Shown here: one piece after another, positions 1-8,240 of the stretch
Layout: each line of letters begins with the position of its first letter
How positions within the stretch are numbered: the first letter of the stretch is position 1
Source: Microbacterium jejuense
GTDB taxonomy: Bacteria > Actinomycetota > Actinomycetes > Actinomycetales > Microbacteriaceae
Length of the DNA: 64,000 bases
Direction: 5' to 3'
Assembly: GCF_019511665.1 (NCBI RefSeq)
Contig: NZ_JAEUAW010000011.1
Span: 1 to 64,000 of the forward strand
Position numbers and translations under genes: made by a program
Notes under the pieces: model-generated
The model's input: only the letters and a program-made list of their open reading frames with translations
The model's database searches: none
Told to the model about the DNA's origin: nothing

Positions 1-20
1 CAGCTGTGTATAAGAGACAG
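1..20. other. Sequencing-library adapter remnant (Tn5 mosaic end)
   Basis: Bases 5-20 read TGTGTATAAGAGACAG, the last 16 bases of the Nextera/Tn5 mosaic-end adapter. Read from base 6 it would add the false residues VYKRQ in front of the first gene. This is a library artefact at a contig edge and not genomic DNA. Confidence 0.95.
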
Positions 21-491
21 GGGTGGGACCGCCTCGACCCGCTCGGCGTGCTGTTCGCCCTCGGCGCCGCCGGCAGCTGGGCGTTCTACATCCTGGCCTC
101 GGCGCGGGTGGGCCGGGCGTTCCCGAAGCTCGACGGCCTCGCACTGGCGATGACGGTCGGCGCGCTGATCTCGCTCCCGCTCGGGATCGTGGATGCCGGA
201 CCCGCCCTGTTCCGCATCGAGATCGTGGCCCTCGGCGCAGCCGTCGCGGTGCTGTCGTCGACGATCCCGTACGCGTTCGAGCTGATCGCGCTGCGACGCC
301 TGCCGGCCGCCGCGTTCGCGATCCTCATGAGTCTCGCGCCGGCCACGGCCTCGCTCGCCGGGTTCATATTCCTCGGCCAACATATGACGTGGCTGGAGCT
401 CGCCGGCATCGCCCTGGTGATCGCGGCGAGCATCGGCGCGGTGCGTTCGTCGGCCCGTGCCGCACGCGAGGCGGCCGAGCCCATCGCGTGA
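21..491 (+). CDS. EamA/DMT-family exporter, C-terminal part
   Basis: This is the last roughly 155 residues of a drug/metabolite-transporter (EamA, RhtA-like) membrane protein, cut by the contig edge. Hydrophobic helices are visible from GVLFALGAAGSWAFYIL through IPYAFELIALRRLPAAAFAIL to LELAGIALVIAASIGAV. The sequence ALRRLPAAAFAILMSLAPA is typical of the second EamA repeat of RhtA-type amino-acid exporters. The normal family length is about 290 residues with ten helices, so about half is missing. The true start lies outside the window. The gene ends 33 bases before the stop of the opposing regulator, so the two are convergent. The family is clear, but the substrate cannot be told from this part. 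Confidence 0.85.
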   Translation, partial: GWDRLDPLGVLFALGAAGSWAFYILASARVGRAFPKLDGLALAMTVGALISLPLGIVDAGPALFRIEIVALGAAVAVLSSTIPYAFELIALRRLPAAAFAILMSLAPATASLAGFIFLGQHMTWLELAGIALVIAASIGAVRSSARAAREAAEPIA

Positions 492-523
492 GCCCGACCG
501 TCAGGGCCCGCGATGCGCGACCG

Positions 524-1627
524 TCAGGCGCCGCGCGGCGGCGCCGTCGAGCCCCGGACGTTGAGCGTGGGATTCAGCACGACACGGTGCACGGGACGCG
601 TCGGGTCTTCGAGGCGGCGCAGGACGAGGTCGACGGCGGCACGGCCCACCGCGAGGCGCGGCGGGGCGACCGCAGTCAGCGGCGGCGTGAAGATCTCGGC
701 GACCTCATCGTCGTACGCGACGACCGACAGGTCGTCGGGCACCGAGATGCCGCGGTTGAGGGCGAGGTCGACGAACGCCATCGCCTCGGGGTCGGAGTGC
801 ACCAGGATCGCCGTGACGCCGTTCGCCAGCGCGGCGTCCAGAGTCGAGTCCACGACGGCCGAGAAGTCCGGGCTCGTCCGCGGCGGCAGGCTCGTCTCGA
901 ACTGGTCGGCCGGCGTCAGGCCGAGCTCGGCGCACGCCGCGTGCCAGCCCGCCGCGATCTTGCGAGACGTGGGCGAGTCGCGCGCGATGATGAGGCCCAC
1001 CCGGCGGTGACCGAGCGAGGCGAGGTGGCGCGCGGCCAGGACGGCGCCGAGCGCGTGGTCCGTGGTGACGTTCTCGACAGGGCTGCCCTCGGGAAGAAGC
1101 ACGGCGTCGCGCTCGACGAGCACGCTCGGCAGGCCGCACTCGGCAAGCCACTGCACGACGTCCTGCGCGTGGGGCGTGTCCGTGTTGGGGGCGAGCACGA
1201 GCCCGCGGACGCCCTCGGTGTGGACCAGGCGCTCCAGCACGGGCCGCTCGTCCTGCAGCTCGTACGAGGCGCCGCGCACCACGACAGGCATGCCGTGACG
1301 GGCGGCCTCGGCCTCGGCGCCGCGCACGACGGTGGGGTAGTAGAACGTCAGCGACGGCACGAGCATCGCGATCGAGCCCGCTCGGGCGGGCGCGACGGCG
1401 CCGGAGTCCATGTCGTCCAGCGACCCGGCGGCCGGGACGGCGCCGCCGTGCACGCGCACGAGCAGACCCTCGCGCTCCATCTGCGCGAGGTCGCGGCGCA
1501 GCGTCACGGGCGCGACCCCGAGCTCGTCCATCAGCTGAGCGACCCGCACGGCGCCGTCGCGCTCCAGCGAGGCCAGCACGTGGGCGCGCCGTTCGGCGGC
1601 CAGCAGTGCCGGTGTCTGGTCGGTCAT
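524..1627 (-). CDS. DeoR-type HTH fused to LacI-like sugar-binding domain, transcriptional regulator
   Basis: This 367-residue regulator joins a DeoR-type winged helix (residues about 8-60; ERRAHVLASLERDG, then VTLRRDLAQMEREGL) to a periplasmic-binding-protein sensor domain (about 85-360; IAMLVPSLTFYYPTVVRGAE and DDLSVVAYDDEVAEIFTPPL) like that of LacI proteins. The expected role is a repressor released by a sugar or uronate from this locus. Its ATG overlaps the stop of the heparinase-like gene in an ATGA junction, so the two are co-transcribed and the regulator is made with the enzyme. GGAGGA lies ahead of the start. Likely targets are the palindrome and direct repeats at 3699-3732. The fold assignment is firm, while the ligand is inferred only from neighbours. 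Confidence 0.88.
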   Translation of the reverse strand: MTDQTPALLAAERRAHVLASLERDGAVRVAQLMDELGVAPVTLRRDLAQMEREGLLVRVHGGAVPAAGSLDDMDSGAVAPARAGSIAMLVPSLTFYYPTVVRGAEAEAARHGMPVVVRGASYELQDERPVLERLVHTEGVRGLVLAPNTDTPHAQDVVQWLAECGLPSVLVERDAVLLPEGSPVENVTTDHALGAVLAARHLASLGHRRVGLIIARDSPTSRKIAAGWHAACAELGLTPADQFETSLPPRTSPDFSAVVDSTLDAALANGVTAILVHSDPEAMAFVDLALNRGISVPDDLSVVAYDDEVAEIFTPPLTAVAPPRLAVGRAAVDLVLRRLEDPTRPVHRVVLNPTLNVRGSTAPPRGA

Positions 1628-3687
1628 CGCGTGTCCTCCGCGTTCGTCTGGTCCAGTTCTACCGTGACCGCGATCGCGTCGCGGTCAGTGACGTCGAGAT
1701 CGAGCCGCGTGAGCTTCGCGCCCCAGACGCTGGTCAGGACGGGATCGTCGAGTTCGCGCACGACGAGCGAGGCCTCGACGCCCGCGGGCCACGAGATGCG
1801 CACCGGCGTCGCGCCCTCGAGCGGCGTCACGGCGACGGCATCCCCGTCCCGCACGACGTCGCCCGCGAGCAGCAGGCGCACCTCGGTGCGGCGGGTGCCG
1901 GCGCCGCTCGTGGACGCGTGCGTTTCGTCTCGCTCGTTCCTCGCTCGCTCAACGACCGGGATCTGGCTCGTCGCGCGCGCGGCGGGGGTCCAGGCGTCCG
2001 AGACCACGACCCGCCCGGCGGCCCGCTCGAGACGCACGGTGCGGTGCCACGGCCCCACTCCGGGGTAGGCGCCCGACAGCTCGGCCGAGAACACCGAGTC
2101 GTCGCCGATCGAGGCCTCGACCCCGGATGCCGCGAATTCGGCGCCGGGCGGCTGCTCGCGGCCGTCGATCACGGGCACGTTGTGCCAGCCGCTCTGCATG
2201 GTCCAGATGTCGTACCGGTCGGGGCCGAAGGTCTGCAGCGTGTAGGTCGGGCGCCCGGCATCCACCACCACCGGCACGCCGTCGGACGCGACGATGAACG
2301 AGCCGACGTCGTTGTGGTTGTGGTGCTCGCCGTTGTGCCCGCCCTTGGCCGCCATCGTGAGCCCGCGGGCCGTGCCGCCGTGCGAACGGGCGAGCAGCAC
2401 CTCGGTCGACGGCAGCCACACGTCGCGGGGGAAGGGCGAGGAGTCCTGCGCCGCCGCGATCCACGCGGGATCGGTGATGCCGCGCAGCAGCCGGCCGAAT
2501 CCGGGGTGCTCGATGGCCGCGGGCGATCCGGGCGTGCGGTGCGCGGCGGCGTGGGCTGCGGCATCCCGATCCCCCGCGGCGATCGCGGCGCGGTGGAGGG
2601 CGTGCCACGGCTGGGCTGCCGACACGCGCGCCTGCCCGTCGGCGAGGTTCAGGTACCAGTCGGCGCCGAGGTGCATGCGGTGGGGGAAGGCCACGGTCTC
2701 GCGCAGCGCGGTGATGCCCGACGCGTCGAGCACTCCCCCGGTGGCGTGGCGGACGACGTCGAGGGCCTCCAGTGCGCGGCATGCGCCGTTCCACCAGTAC
2801 GCGTAGCCCTCGTCGATCGCGCCGTCGTCGGGCAGCACCGACACGTAGCGGTCGATGCCCTCCAGCGCGAGTGCGACGATCGCGGCGCGCTCGTCGGCCT
2901 CGGCGGGGTCGTCCAGCAGGCGCAGGGCGGCGACGAGCACGTTGCCGTGGATCCAGGGGTTCCAGTTGTGCACGTCGCCGTCGAGCCCGAGCCAGTGCCA
3001 GTCGCGGCGCCGGGTGAACGGCTCGAAGATGCGCACGCGCATCTCGTAACGGACGCGGGAGCGGATGCCGGGGTACCGGGCCTCGAGTCGGTCGCCGATC
3101 AGCTGGTCGACCCAGGCGAGGAGGCTCGCGACCTCGCCGGCGCCGAGGTCGAGGTACGGGGCGGTGACGACCGGCAGCACCGAGCCGCGCTCGCGGAAGG
3201 CGTCGTCGTGCGCGGGCCAGCACCACGAGCTCTGCTCGCAGAACAGCCACACTCCGTCGAGAACCTCGGCGAGGGAGCGGGGTCCGCGGACGGGGTCGTC
3301 AGCGAGCACGGCCGCCGCGACCGCGGCGCGCGAGAGGCGTCGCTGGCGTTCGTAGAGCACGCTCTCCCAGCCCTCGCGGTCGCCGTCGTCGTGCAGGCGC
3401 GCGGCCGCCGACGCGAGGGGCACCGGCCACGGCTGGTCGAGGTCGGCCTCGGCGCGCTCGAGGATGCCGCGGATCGAGACCGGGTCGGCGGAGCCGCCCG
3501 GACCCCACACGGAGCGGTCGTCCGCCGTCGCGACCGGCAGCGCCTGCGAGGGCGGCGCGAGCAGGCCGGCGAGGGCGGCCGCGAAGCCGGCGGCATCGGT
3601 GCCCGCCTGACGTTCGTACGTCTCGGCCAGGCGGCCGCGATAAGCGGGGGATGCGGCATCCAGAACGGTCAAAAGGATCCTCCTCAT
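1624..3687 (-). CDS. Heparinase II/III-family protein, probable polysaccharide lyase
   Basis: This 687-residue protein has the heparinase II/III layout: an alpha/alpha toroid in the first half (DVHNWNPWIHGNV near residue 240, DEGYAYWWNG near 300) and a beta-sandwich domain holding GGHNGEHHNHNDVGSF (about 445-460), the family hallmark. Such proteins beta-eliminate uronic-acid polysaccharides. No signal peptide is visible, so it may act on imported oligosaccharides. Residues 576-589 (PVVERARNERDETH) are encoded by the dispersed repeat at 1921-1960. The start is ambiguous: the ATG at 3687 lacks a Shine-Dalgarno sequence but has a TATGGT box 6 nt upstream, while AGGAGG inside codons 2-3 is ideally placed for a TTG at 3672. 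The polymer attacked is unknown. Confidence 0.85.
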   Translation of the reverse strand: MRRILLTVLDAASPAYRGRLAETYERQAGTDAAGFAAALAGLLAPPSQALPVATADDRSVWGPGGSADPVSIRGILERAEADLDQPWPVPLASAAARLHDDGDREGWESVLYERQRRLSRAAVAAAVLADDPVRGPRSLAEVLDGVWLFCEQSSWCWPAHDDAFRERGSVLPVVTAPYLDLGAGEVASLLAWVDQLIGDRLEARYPGIRSRVRYEMRVRIFEPFTRRRDWHWLGLDGDVHNWNPWIHGNVLVAALRLLDDPAEADERAAIVALALEGIDRYVSVLPDDGAIDEGYAYWWNGACRALEALDVVRHATGGVLDASGITALRETVAFPHRMHLGADWYLNLADGQARVSAAQPWHALHRAAIAAGDRDAAAHAAAHRTPGSPAAIEHPGFGRLLRGITDPAWIAAAQDSSPFPRDVWLPSTEVLLARSHGGTARGLTMAAKGGHNGEHHNHNDVGSFIVASDGVPVVVDAGRPTYTLQTFGPDRYDIWTMQSGWHNVPVIDGREQPPGAEFAASGVEASIGDDSVFSAELSGAYPGVGPWHRTVRLERAAGRVVVSDAWTPAARATSQIPVVERARNERDETHASTSGAGTRRTEVRLLLAGDVVRDGDAVAVTPLEGATPVRISWPAGVEASLVVRELDDPVLTSVWGAKLTRLDLDVTDRDAIAVTVELDQTNAEDTR
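1921..1960. repeat. Dispersed 40-bp element, copy A (inside heparinase-like gene)
   Basis: This copy begins CGTTTCGTCTCGCTCG and ends CTCAACGACCGGG. It is identical over 40 bases to the copies at 19068-19107 and 41139-41178. It lies in frame in the coding sequence of the heparinase-like protein and is translated from the opposite strand. Confidence 0.9.
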
Positions 3688-3693
3688 CGATTC

Positions 3694-3711
3694 ACCATAT
3701 CGCTAAGCGAT
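3694..3711 (-). promoter_or_regulatory. -10 box and palindromic operator before the heparinase-like gene
   Basis: On the minus strand TATGGT (3694-3699) sits 6 nt before the ATG at 3687. Abutting it is the perfect palindrome ATCGCT-A-AGCGAT (3699-3711). A protein bound there would cover the promoter. The DeoR/LacI hybrid regulator of this operon is the natural candidate, but that is inference. Confidence 0.5.
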
Positions 3712-3732
3712 CACAAACGATCATAACGAATC
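3708..3732 (+). promoter_or_regulatory. Helically phased direct repeats, possible regulator site
   Basis: CGATCA occurs at 3708 and 3718, ten bases apart, followed by the related CGAATC at 3727. DeoR-type proteins often bind spaced direct repeats. The site lies between the two divergent promoters, just upstream of the -35 box at 3743. Confidence 0.4.
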
Positions 3733-3742
3733 CAAAACAGTC

Positions 3743-3771
3743 TTGCAATGAACGAAATGGATTGCTACAGT
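3743..3771 (+). promoter_or_regulatory. Promoter of the uronate operon
   Basis: A -35 TTGCAA (3743-3748) and a -10 TACAGT (3766-3771) are separated by 17 bases, which is good sigma-70-type spacing. The transcript would have a leader of about 60 nt before the GTG at 3837. Confidence 0.6.
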
Positions 3772-3836
3772 CCCAAACGTTCGCTCTTCGAGGAAGCAGC
3801 GGCGACACAGCAGCAAGAAGATCGAGGGAGATCCCA

Positions 3837-5831
3837 GTGACGTTCCAGCAGCCCGGCACATCCGCACGTCTCGCGGTGGGCGCCGACTGGTCGCGGGACG
3901 AATGGATCGTCTTCGCCGACCGCCTGCTCGATACTGCCCGCTCGTACGCGTCGCCCGGCCACGGCCGCATCCACTTCCCCGGCGCCGAGGGCGGCTACGG
4001 TCACGACGTCGACGGGCTCGAGGGCTTCGCGCGCACGTTCCTGCTCGCAGGCTTCCGCATCGCGGGCGCTCGCGGCGAGGGCACCGAGGACCTCGCCGAC
4101 TTCTACCGACAGGGCATCGTCACGGGAGTGGACCCGGATGCCGCCGACCGCTGGGTGCGGCTCGACGAGCACGCCCAGGCCAAGGTCGAGGCCGCGTCGC
4201 TCGCGCTCGTGCTCGACATGACCCGCCCGTGGATCTGGGACCGCCTGGATGCCGTCACGCAGCAGCGCGTCGTCGACTACCTCGCTCCCGTCGTCGGCGA
4301 CACGACGTACCCCAAGACCAACTGGCTGTGGTTCCGCGTCGTGGTGCAGACGTTCCTGCGCTCGGTCGGCGGCCCGTGGTCGGTGGACGACATCGCCGAC
4401 GACCTCGCCCTGCACGACTCCCTCGTGCGAGAGGACGGCTGGATCTCGGACGGCTTCGAGCGCTCGTACGACCACTACGTCGGCTGGGCGCTGCACACGT
4501 ACCCCGTGCTGTGGTCGCGCATGCAGGGCGCCGACGAGCTCGCCGGCGGCCGCACCGCCGGCGACGTCGTGCGCCTGGACCGCTTCCTGCAGGACGCCGT
4601 CGCTCTCGTCGGCGCCGACGGGTCGCCGCTCATCCAGGGCCGCAGCCTCATCTACCGCTTCGCCGCGGCCGCCCCGTTCTGGGTCGGCGCCGTCGCGGAG
4701 GTGCCCTCGGTGCCGCTCGGCGAGCTCCGCCGCGCCGCCAACGCCGTCGTCGCGCACTTCGTGGCGCACGACGCACCCGGAGAGGACGCCGTGCTCACGA
4801 TGGGCTGGCACCACGAGTGGCGCGAGCTCGCGCAGTCGTACTCGGGTCCCGGCTCGCCGTACTGGGCCGTCAAGGGCCTCCTCGGCATCTCGCTGCCGGC
4901 CGACCACCCGGTGTGGGCCGCGCCCGCGGTGCCGCTGCCCGTGGAGGCGGGCGACGACGTGCGCGTCGTGCGCTCGGCCGGCTGGGCCGTCTCGGGCACG
5001 GCAGCCGACGGCATCGTGCGCATCGCCAACCACGGCAGCGACCACGCGGCGGACGGCGCCCTCGTCGGGGACTCCCCGCTGTACGCCCGGATCGGCTACG
5101 CCACCGCTGCCGCGCCGCTCGCGAACCAGGCCGCGTGGGAGGAGCCGCTGGAGCAGTCCGTCGCCCTCGTCGACGCGGCCGGCCGCGCCACGCACCGCGC
5201 CGCCATGGAGCTCATCGACGTGCGCGTCGACGGCGAAGGGGACGCACGGGTCGCGATCGCGGCATCCGTCTCTCGCCCGCACTGGATCACACCGCATCCC
5301 GCCGCCCACCGCCACGGCTCGGGCATCGAGGGCGACGTCGAGCTCGCCGGTGTGGTGACGGTCCACTCGCTGCTGCGCGGCCCGTGGGAGGTGCGCCTCA
5401 CGCGCGTCGACGCCCTCGAGGCCGGCGTCGACGCCGGTGCACTGCGCCTTCGCGTCGGCGGCTGGGCGCTCGCCGCCGCGGCCGTCGAAGGACGGGCTCG
5501 GGATGCCGCCGCCTCGGCGGTCGCCGACGGCCTGGCCTCGGGCATCCACTCGATCCTCGGCGGCGGCGTCGCGAGCGTCGAGGAGCGCTTCGACGCCAGC
5601 CCGCTCGGGCCTGTCGCGATCGTGCCGGTCGTGATGTACCCGGTGGAGCCCGGCGCGTGGATCGCCACGCTCGTCGAGCTCACCACCGAAGACCTCGCAT
5701 CGCCCGGCGATGCGACCGTCGACGTCCGCACGGACGCCGGCGACACCACCGTCACGGTCACCTGGCCGGACGGGACGGCGACCACCAGTCGCCTCGCGAA
5801 CCCCGGCGACGCGTCCGACGCCGACCGGTGA
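3837..5831 (+). CDS. DUF2264-domain protein, putative carbohydrate-active enzyme
   Basis: This 664-residue protein matches the DUF2264 pattern at its N terminus (residues about 15-75, RDEWIVFADRLLDTA then YGHDVDGLEGFARTF) and continues as a helical toroid-like region to about 380, followed by a beta-rich C-terminal half. No signal peptide is seen. The GTG at 3837 is preceded by GAGGGAG at suitable spacing and matches where the conserved part begins. It is the first gene of the rightward operon, divergent from the heparinase-like gene, and the binding-protein gene follows 50 bases later. The toroid-plus-sandwich layout resembles polysaccharide lyases, so a second lyase or hydrolase on uronate glycans is plausible, but the catalytic activity is not established. 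Confidence 0.8.
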   Translation: MTFQQPGTSARLAVGADWSRDEWIVFADRLLDTARSYASPGHGRIHFPGAEGGYGHDVDGLEGFARTFLLAGFRIAGARGEGTEDLADFYRQGIVTGVDPDAADRWVRLDEHAQAKVEAASLALVLDMTRPWIWDRLDAVTQQRVVDYLAPVVGDTTYPKTNWLWFRVVVQTFLRSVGGPWSVDDIADDLALHDSLVREDGWISDGFERSYDHYVGWALHTYPVLWSRMQGADELAGGRTAGDVVRLDRFLQDAVALVGADGSPLIQGRSLIYRFAAAAPFWVGAVAEVPSVPLGELRRAANAVVAHFVAHDAPGEDAVLTMGWHHEWRELAQSYSGPGSPYWAVKGLLGISLPADHPVWAAPAVPLPVEAGDDVRVVRSAGWAVSGTAADGIVRIANHGSDHAADGALVGDSPLYARIGYATAAAPLANQAAWEEPLEQSVALVDAAGRATHRAAMELIDVRVDGEGDARVAIAASVSRPHWITPHPAAHRHGSGIEGDVELAGVVTVHSLLRGPWEVRLTRVDALEAGVDAGALRLRVGGWALAAAAVEGRARDAAASAVADGLASGIHSILGGGVASVEERFDASPLGPVAIVPVVMYPVEPGAWIATLVELTTEDLASPGDATVDVRTDAGDTTVTVTWPDGTATTSRLANPGDASDADR

Positions 5832-5881
5832 ACCCGATGGGCCCGAGGAAGGGCCCGCAATCACAAAGGAGTACGCACAGT

Positions 5882-7189
5882 ATGAAGCGCTCATACGCTG
5901 CCGCGGCCGGCATCGCCGTGGTCGCCACGCTCGCCCTCGCCGGCTGCAGCAGCAGCGGCGACGACGCCACCTCGCCCGAGGAGTCGTCGGGCCCCGTCAC
6001 CCTCACGATGTCGGGCTGGAGCCTCGACACCACGCCCGAGTTCCAGAAGCTCGCCGACGCGTACCACGAGAAGAACCCCGACGTCACGATCGAGCTCAAG
6101 GGCTACGACCCCACCGAGTACAACACGCTCGTGACCGCCGACCTCGCCGCCGGCTCCGCGCCCGACATCATCACGCAGAAGGAGGTCAAGTTCGTCCCGA
6201 CCTTCGTCAACGGCGGACAGCTGCTGGACGTGTCGGACGTCGAGCTGCCCGACGGCATCAGCGGCGCCAAGTCGTACGAGGTCGACGGCACCGCCTACGC
6301 GGTGCCCTACCGCAACGACTCGTGGGTGCTGTACTACAACAAGGCGCTCTTCGACCAGGCCGGCGTGGAGTACCCCGACGGCACCTGGACGTGGGACGAC
6401 TACGCCGACGCCGCCGACGCGCTGACCCAGGGCCTCGCCGCCGCCGGCAGCACCGCCAAGGGCGCCTACCTGCACAACTGGCAGTCGACCGTCCAGGGCT
6501 TCGCCAACGCGCAGACCGACAGCGACATTCTCAAGGGCGAGTACGACTACATGGAGCCCTTCTACGAGCGCCAGCTCGCCATGCAGGACGCGGGCGACCA
6601 GACCGACTACAACACGGCCAAGGCGAACCAGCTCACCTACCAGGGCGAGTTCGGCAAGCAGCACGCCGCCATGCTGCCCATGGGCACGTGGTTCGTCGCG
6701 ACCCTCATCGCACAGCAGGCGTCGGGCGACGCCGACACGTTCGACTGGGGCATCGCGCCGATCCCGCAGGAGTCCTCCAAGACCACCGGTCTCGACAACA
6801 CCCCGGTGACCTTCGGCGACCCGACCGGCTTCGGCATCAACGCCGCGATCGACAAGTCCAAGGTCGCCGCCGCGAAGGACTTCCTGGCCTTCGCCGCCGG
6901 TGAAGAGGGCGCCCAGGTGCTCGCGGGCATCGGCATCACGCCGGCGCTCCTGACCGACCCGGTCGTCGAGACGTACTTCTCGGTCGACGGCGCTCCCACC
7001 GACGACCTGTCGAAGTTCGCGTACTCCACACACGAGGTCCACGCCGAGAACCCCACCTCGGACAAGACCGCGGCGATCCAGGGCATCCTCGGCGACATGC
7101 ACACCGCGATCATGTCGGGGTCGAAGTCGCCGGCCGACGCCATCAAGGAGGCGCAGGACCGCGTCGCCAACGAGGTCGGCACCGACTGA
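5882..7189 (+). CDS. Sugar ABC transporter substrate-binding lipoprotein
   Basis: This 435-residue family-1 extracellular solute-binding protein begins with a lipoprotein signal (positive MKRS, hydrophobic stretch, lipobox LAGC with the cysteine near residue 22). The mature part has the usual features: PDVTIELKGYDPTEYNTLV, a SWVLYYNKALFDQAG segment near 145 and APIPQESSKT in the C-lobe. It sits on the outer membrane face and delivers sugar to the two permeases that follow. AAAGGAG precedes the ATG at 5882. A stem-loop after the stop codon may let this protein be made in excess over the permeases. The ligand is inferred to be an unsaturated or uronate-containing oligosaccharide because the adjoining genes are GH88 and kdu genes. 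Confidence 0.9.
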   Translation: MKRSYAAAAGIAVVATLALAGCSSSGDDATSPEESSGPVTLTMSGWSLDTTPEFQKLADAYHEKNPDVTIELKGYDPTEYNTLVTADLAAGSAPDIITQKEVKFVPTFVNGGQLLDVSDVELPDGISGAKSYEVDGTAYAVPYRNDSWVLYYNKALFDQAGVEYPDGTWTWDDYADAADALTQGLAAAGSTAKGAYLHNWQSTVQGFANAQTDSDILKGEYDYMEPFYERQLAMQDAGDQTDYNTAKANQLTYQGEFGKQHAAMLPMGTWFVATLIAQQASGDADTFDWGIAPIPQESSKTTGLDNTPVTFGDPTGFGINAAIDKSKVAAAKDFLAFAAGEEGAQVLAGIGITPALLTDPVVETYFSVDGAPTDDLSKFAYSTHEVHAENPTSDKTAAIQGILGDMHTAIMSGSKSPADAIKEAQDRVANEVGTD

Positions 7190-7227
7190 TCGACCCGCTC
7201 GGCGCCAGACGCGCCGGCACTGAAACC

Positions 7228-7266
7228 CGGTGCCCGGTCCGCTCCCCGCGGGCGGGCCGGGCACCG
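7228..7266 (+). terminator. Intercistronic stem-loop
   Basis: CGGTGCCCGG pairs with CCGGGCACCG around a GC-rich centre, with no T-run. Placed between the binding-protein and permease genes, it probably stabilises or partly terminates the upstream mRNA rather than ending the operon. Confidence 0.6.
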
Positions 7267-7307
7267 CACCAGCACCCCACCCGACAGGTCCCTTCTGGAG
7301 GTCCGCC

Positions 7308-8240
7308 ATGGCGACCATCACCGCCACCGAGGCCGGCACCGCACCGCCGCCCGCGCGCCGCAGGCGCTCGAAGCTGCGCCTGCGCAACACCCTCATCGGG
7401 TGGAGCTTCATCCTCCCCAACTTCATCGGCTTCGGCGTCCTCACGCTCGTGCCGATCGTCATCCTCTTCTACATGGCGTTCACGAACTGGAACGTCTTCG
7501 GCAAGGCCGACTTCATCGGCTTCGCCAACTTCACGCGCCTCATGGGCGACGGCAGCTTCCGCATCTCGGTCGTCAACACCCTCTACTACTCGGTGATGCA
7601 CATCCCGCTGACGATCGTCGTCTCGCTGGGACTGGCGCTGCTGCTGAACAACAAGCTCCGCGGGGTCGCGTTCTTCCGCACCGCCGCGTTCTTCCCGTAC
7701 ATCACGTCGATCGTCGCGATCGCGGTGGTGTGGAACCTGCTCTTCAGCCCCGAGTACGGCCCGATCAACGAGTTCCTGAAGTTCATCGGCATCCAGAACC
7801 CGCCCGGATGGCTCACCTCACCCGAGTGGGCGATGCCCGCCGTCGTGATCGTGTCGACGTGGCGCGACATGGGCTACTACATGATCCTGTTCCTCGCGGG
7901 CCTGCAGACGGTGCCCCGCGAGCTGCACGAGGCCGCGCGCATGGACGGCGCCAACACGTGGCAGCGGTTCACGAACGTGACGCTTCCCAGCCTGCGCCCG
8001 ACGATGTTCTTCGTCACCGTCATGCTGACGATCAACTCGTTCAAGATCTTCGATCTCATCCTCGTCATGACCGACGGCGGTCCCGGCCAGGCGACCTCGG
8101 TGATGTCGCAGTTCATCTACCGCAAGGGCTTCGAAGAGAGCCAGTTCGGCTACGCGTCGGCCGCCTCGGTGGTGCTGTTCTTCATGTGCATCATCGTGAC
8201 CATCGTCCAGTTCCTGTGGAACAAGAGGGGGAACAAGTGA
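7308..8240 (+). CDS. Sugar ABC transporter permease (MalF type)
   Basis: This 310-residue integral membrane protein has six predicted helices and the BPD_transp_1 domain. The coupling-loop signature is EAARMDGANTWQRFTNVTLP (about 215-235), the EAA motif that contacts the ATPase. The first helix, IGWSFILPNFIGFGVL, and the loop NWNVFGKADFIGFANF are typical of MalF/UgpA-type subunits. CTGGAGG lies before the ATG at 7308. Its stop overlaps the next permease start by one base (TGATG), which suggests translational coupling and equal amounts. No ATP-binding subunit follows, so a shared MsiK-type ATPase encoded elsewhere is expected. Confidence 0.92.
   Translation: MATITATEAGTAPPPARRRRSKLRLRNTLIGWSFILPNFIGFGVLTLVPIVILFYMAFTNWNVFGKADFIGFANFTRLMGDGSFRISVVNTLYYSVMHIPLTIVVSLGLALLLNNKLRGVAFFRTAAFFPYITSIVAIAVVWNLLFSPEYGPINEFLKFIGIQNPPGWLTSPEWAMPAVVIVSTWRDMGYYMILFLAGLQTVPRELHEAARMDGANTWQRFTNVTLPSLRPTMFFVTVMLTINSFKIFDLILVMTDGGPGQATSVMSQFIYRKGFEESQFGYASAASVVLFFMCIIVTIVQFLWNKRGNK

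Noticed and set aside
8237..8239. GTG as the start of the second uronate-locus permease
   Set aside because: The adjacent ATG at 8240 gives a typical TGATG junction. The difference is one residue.
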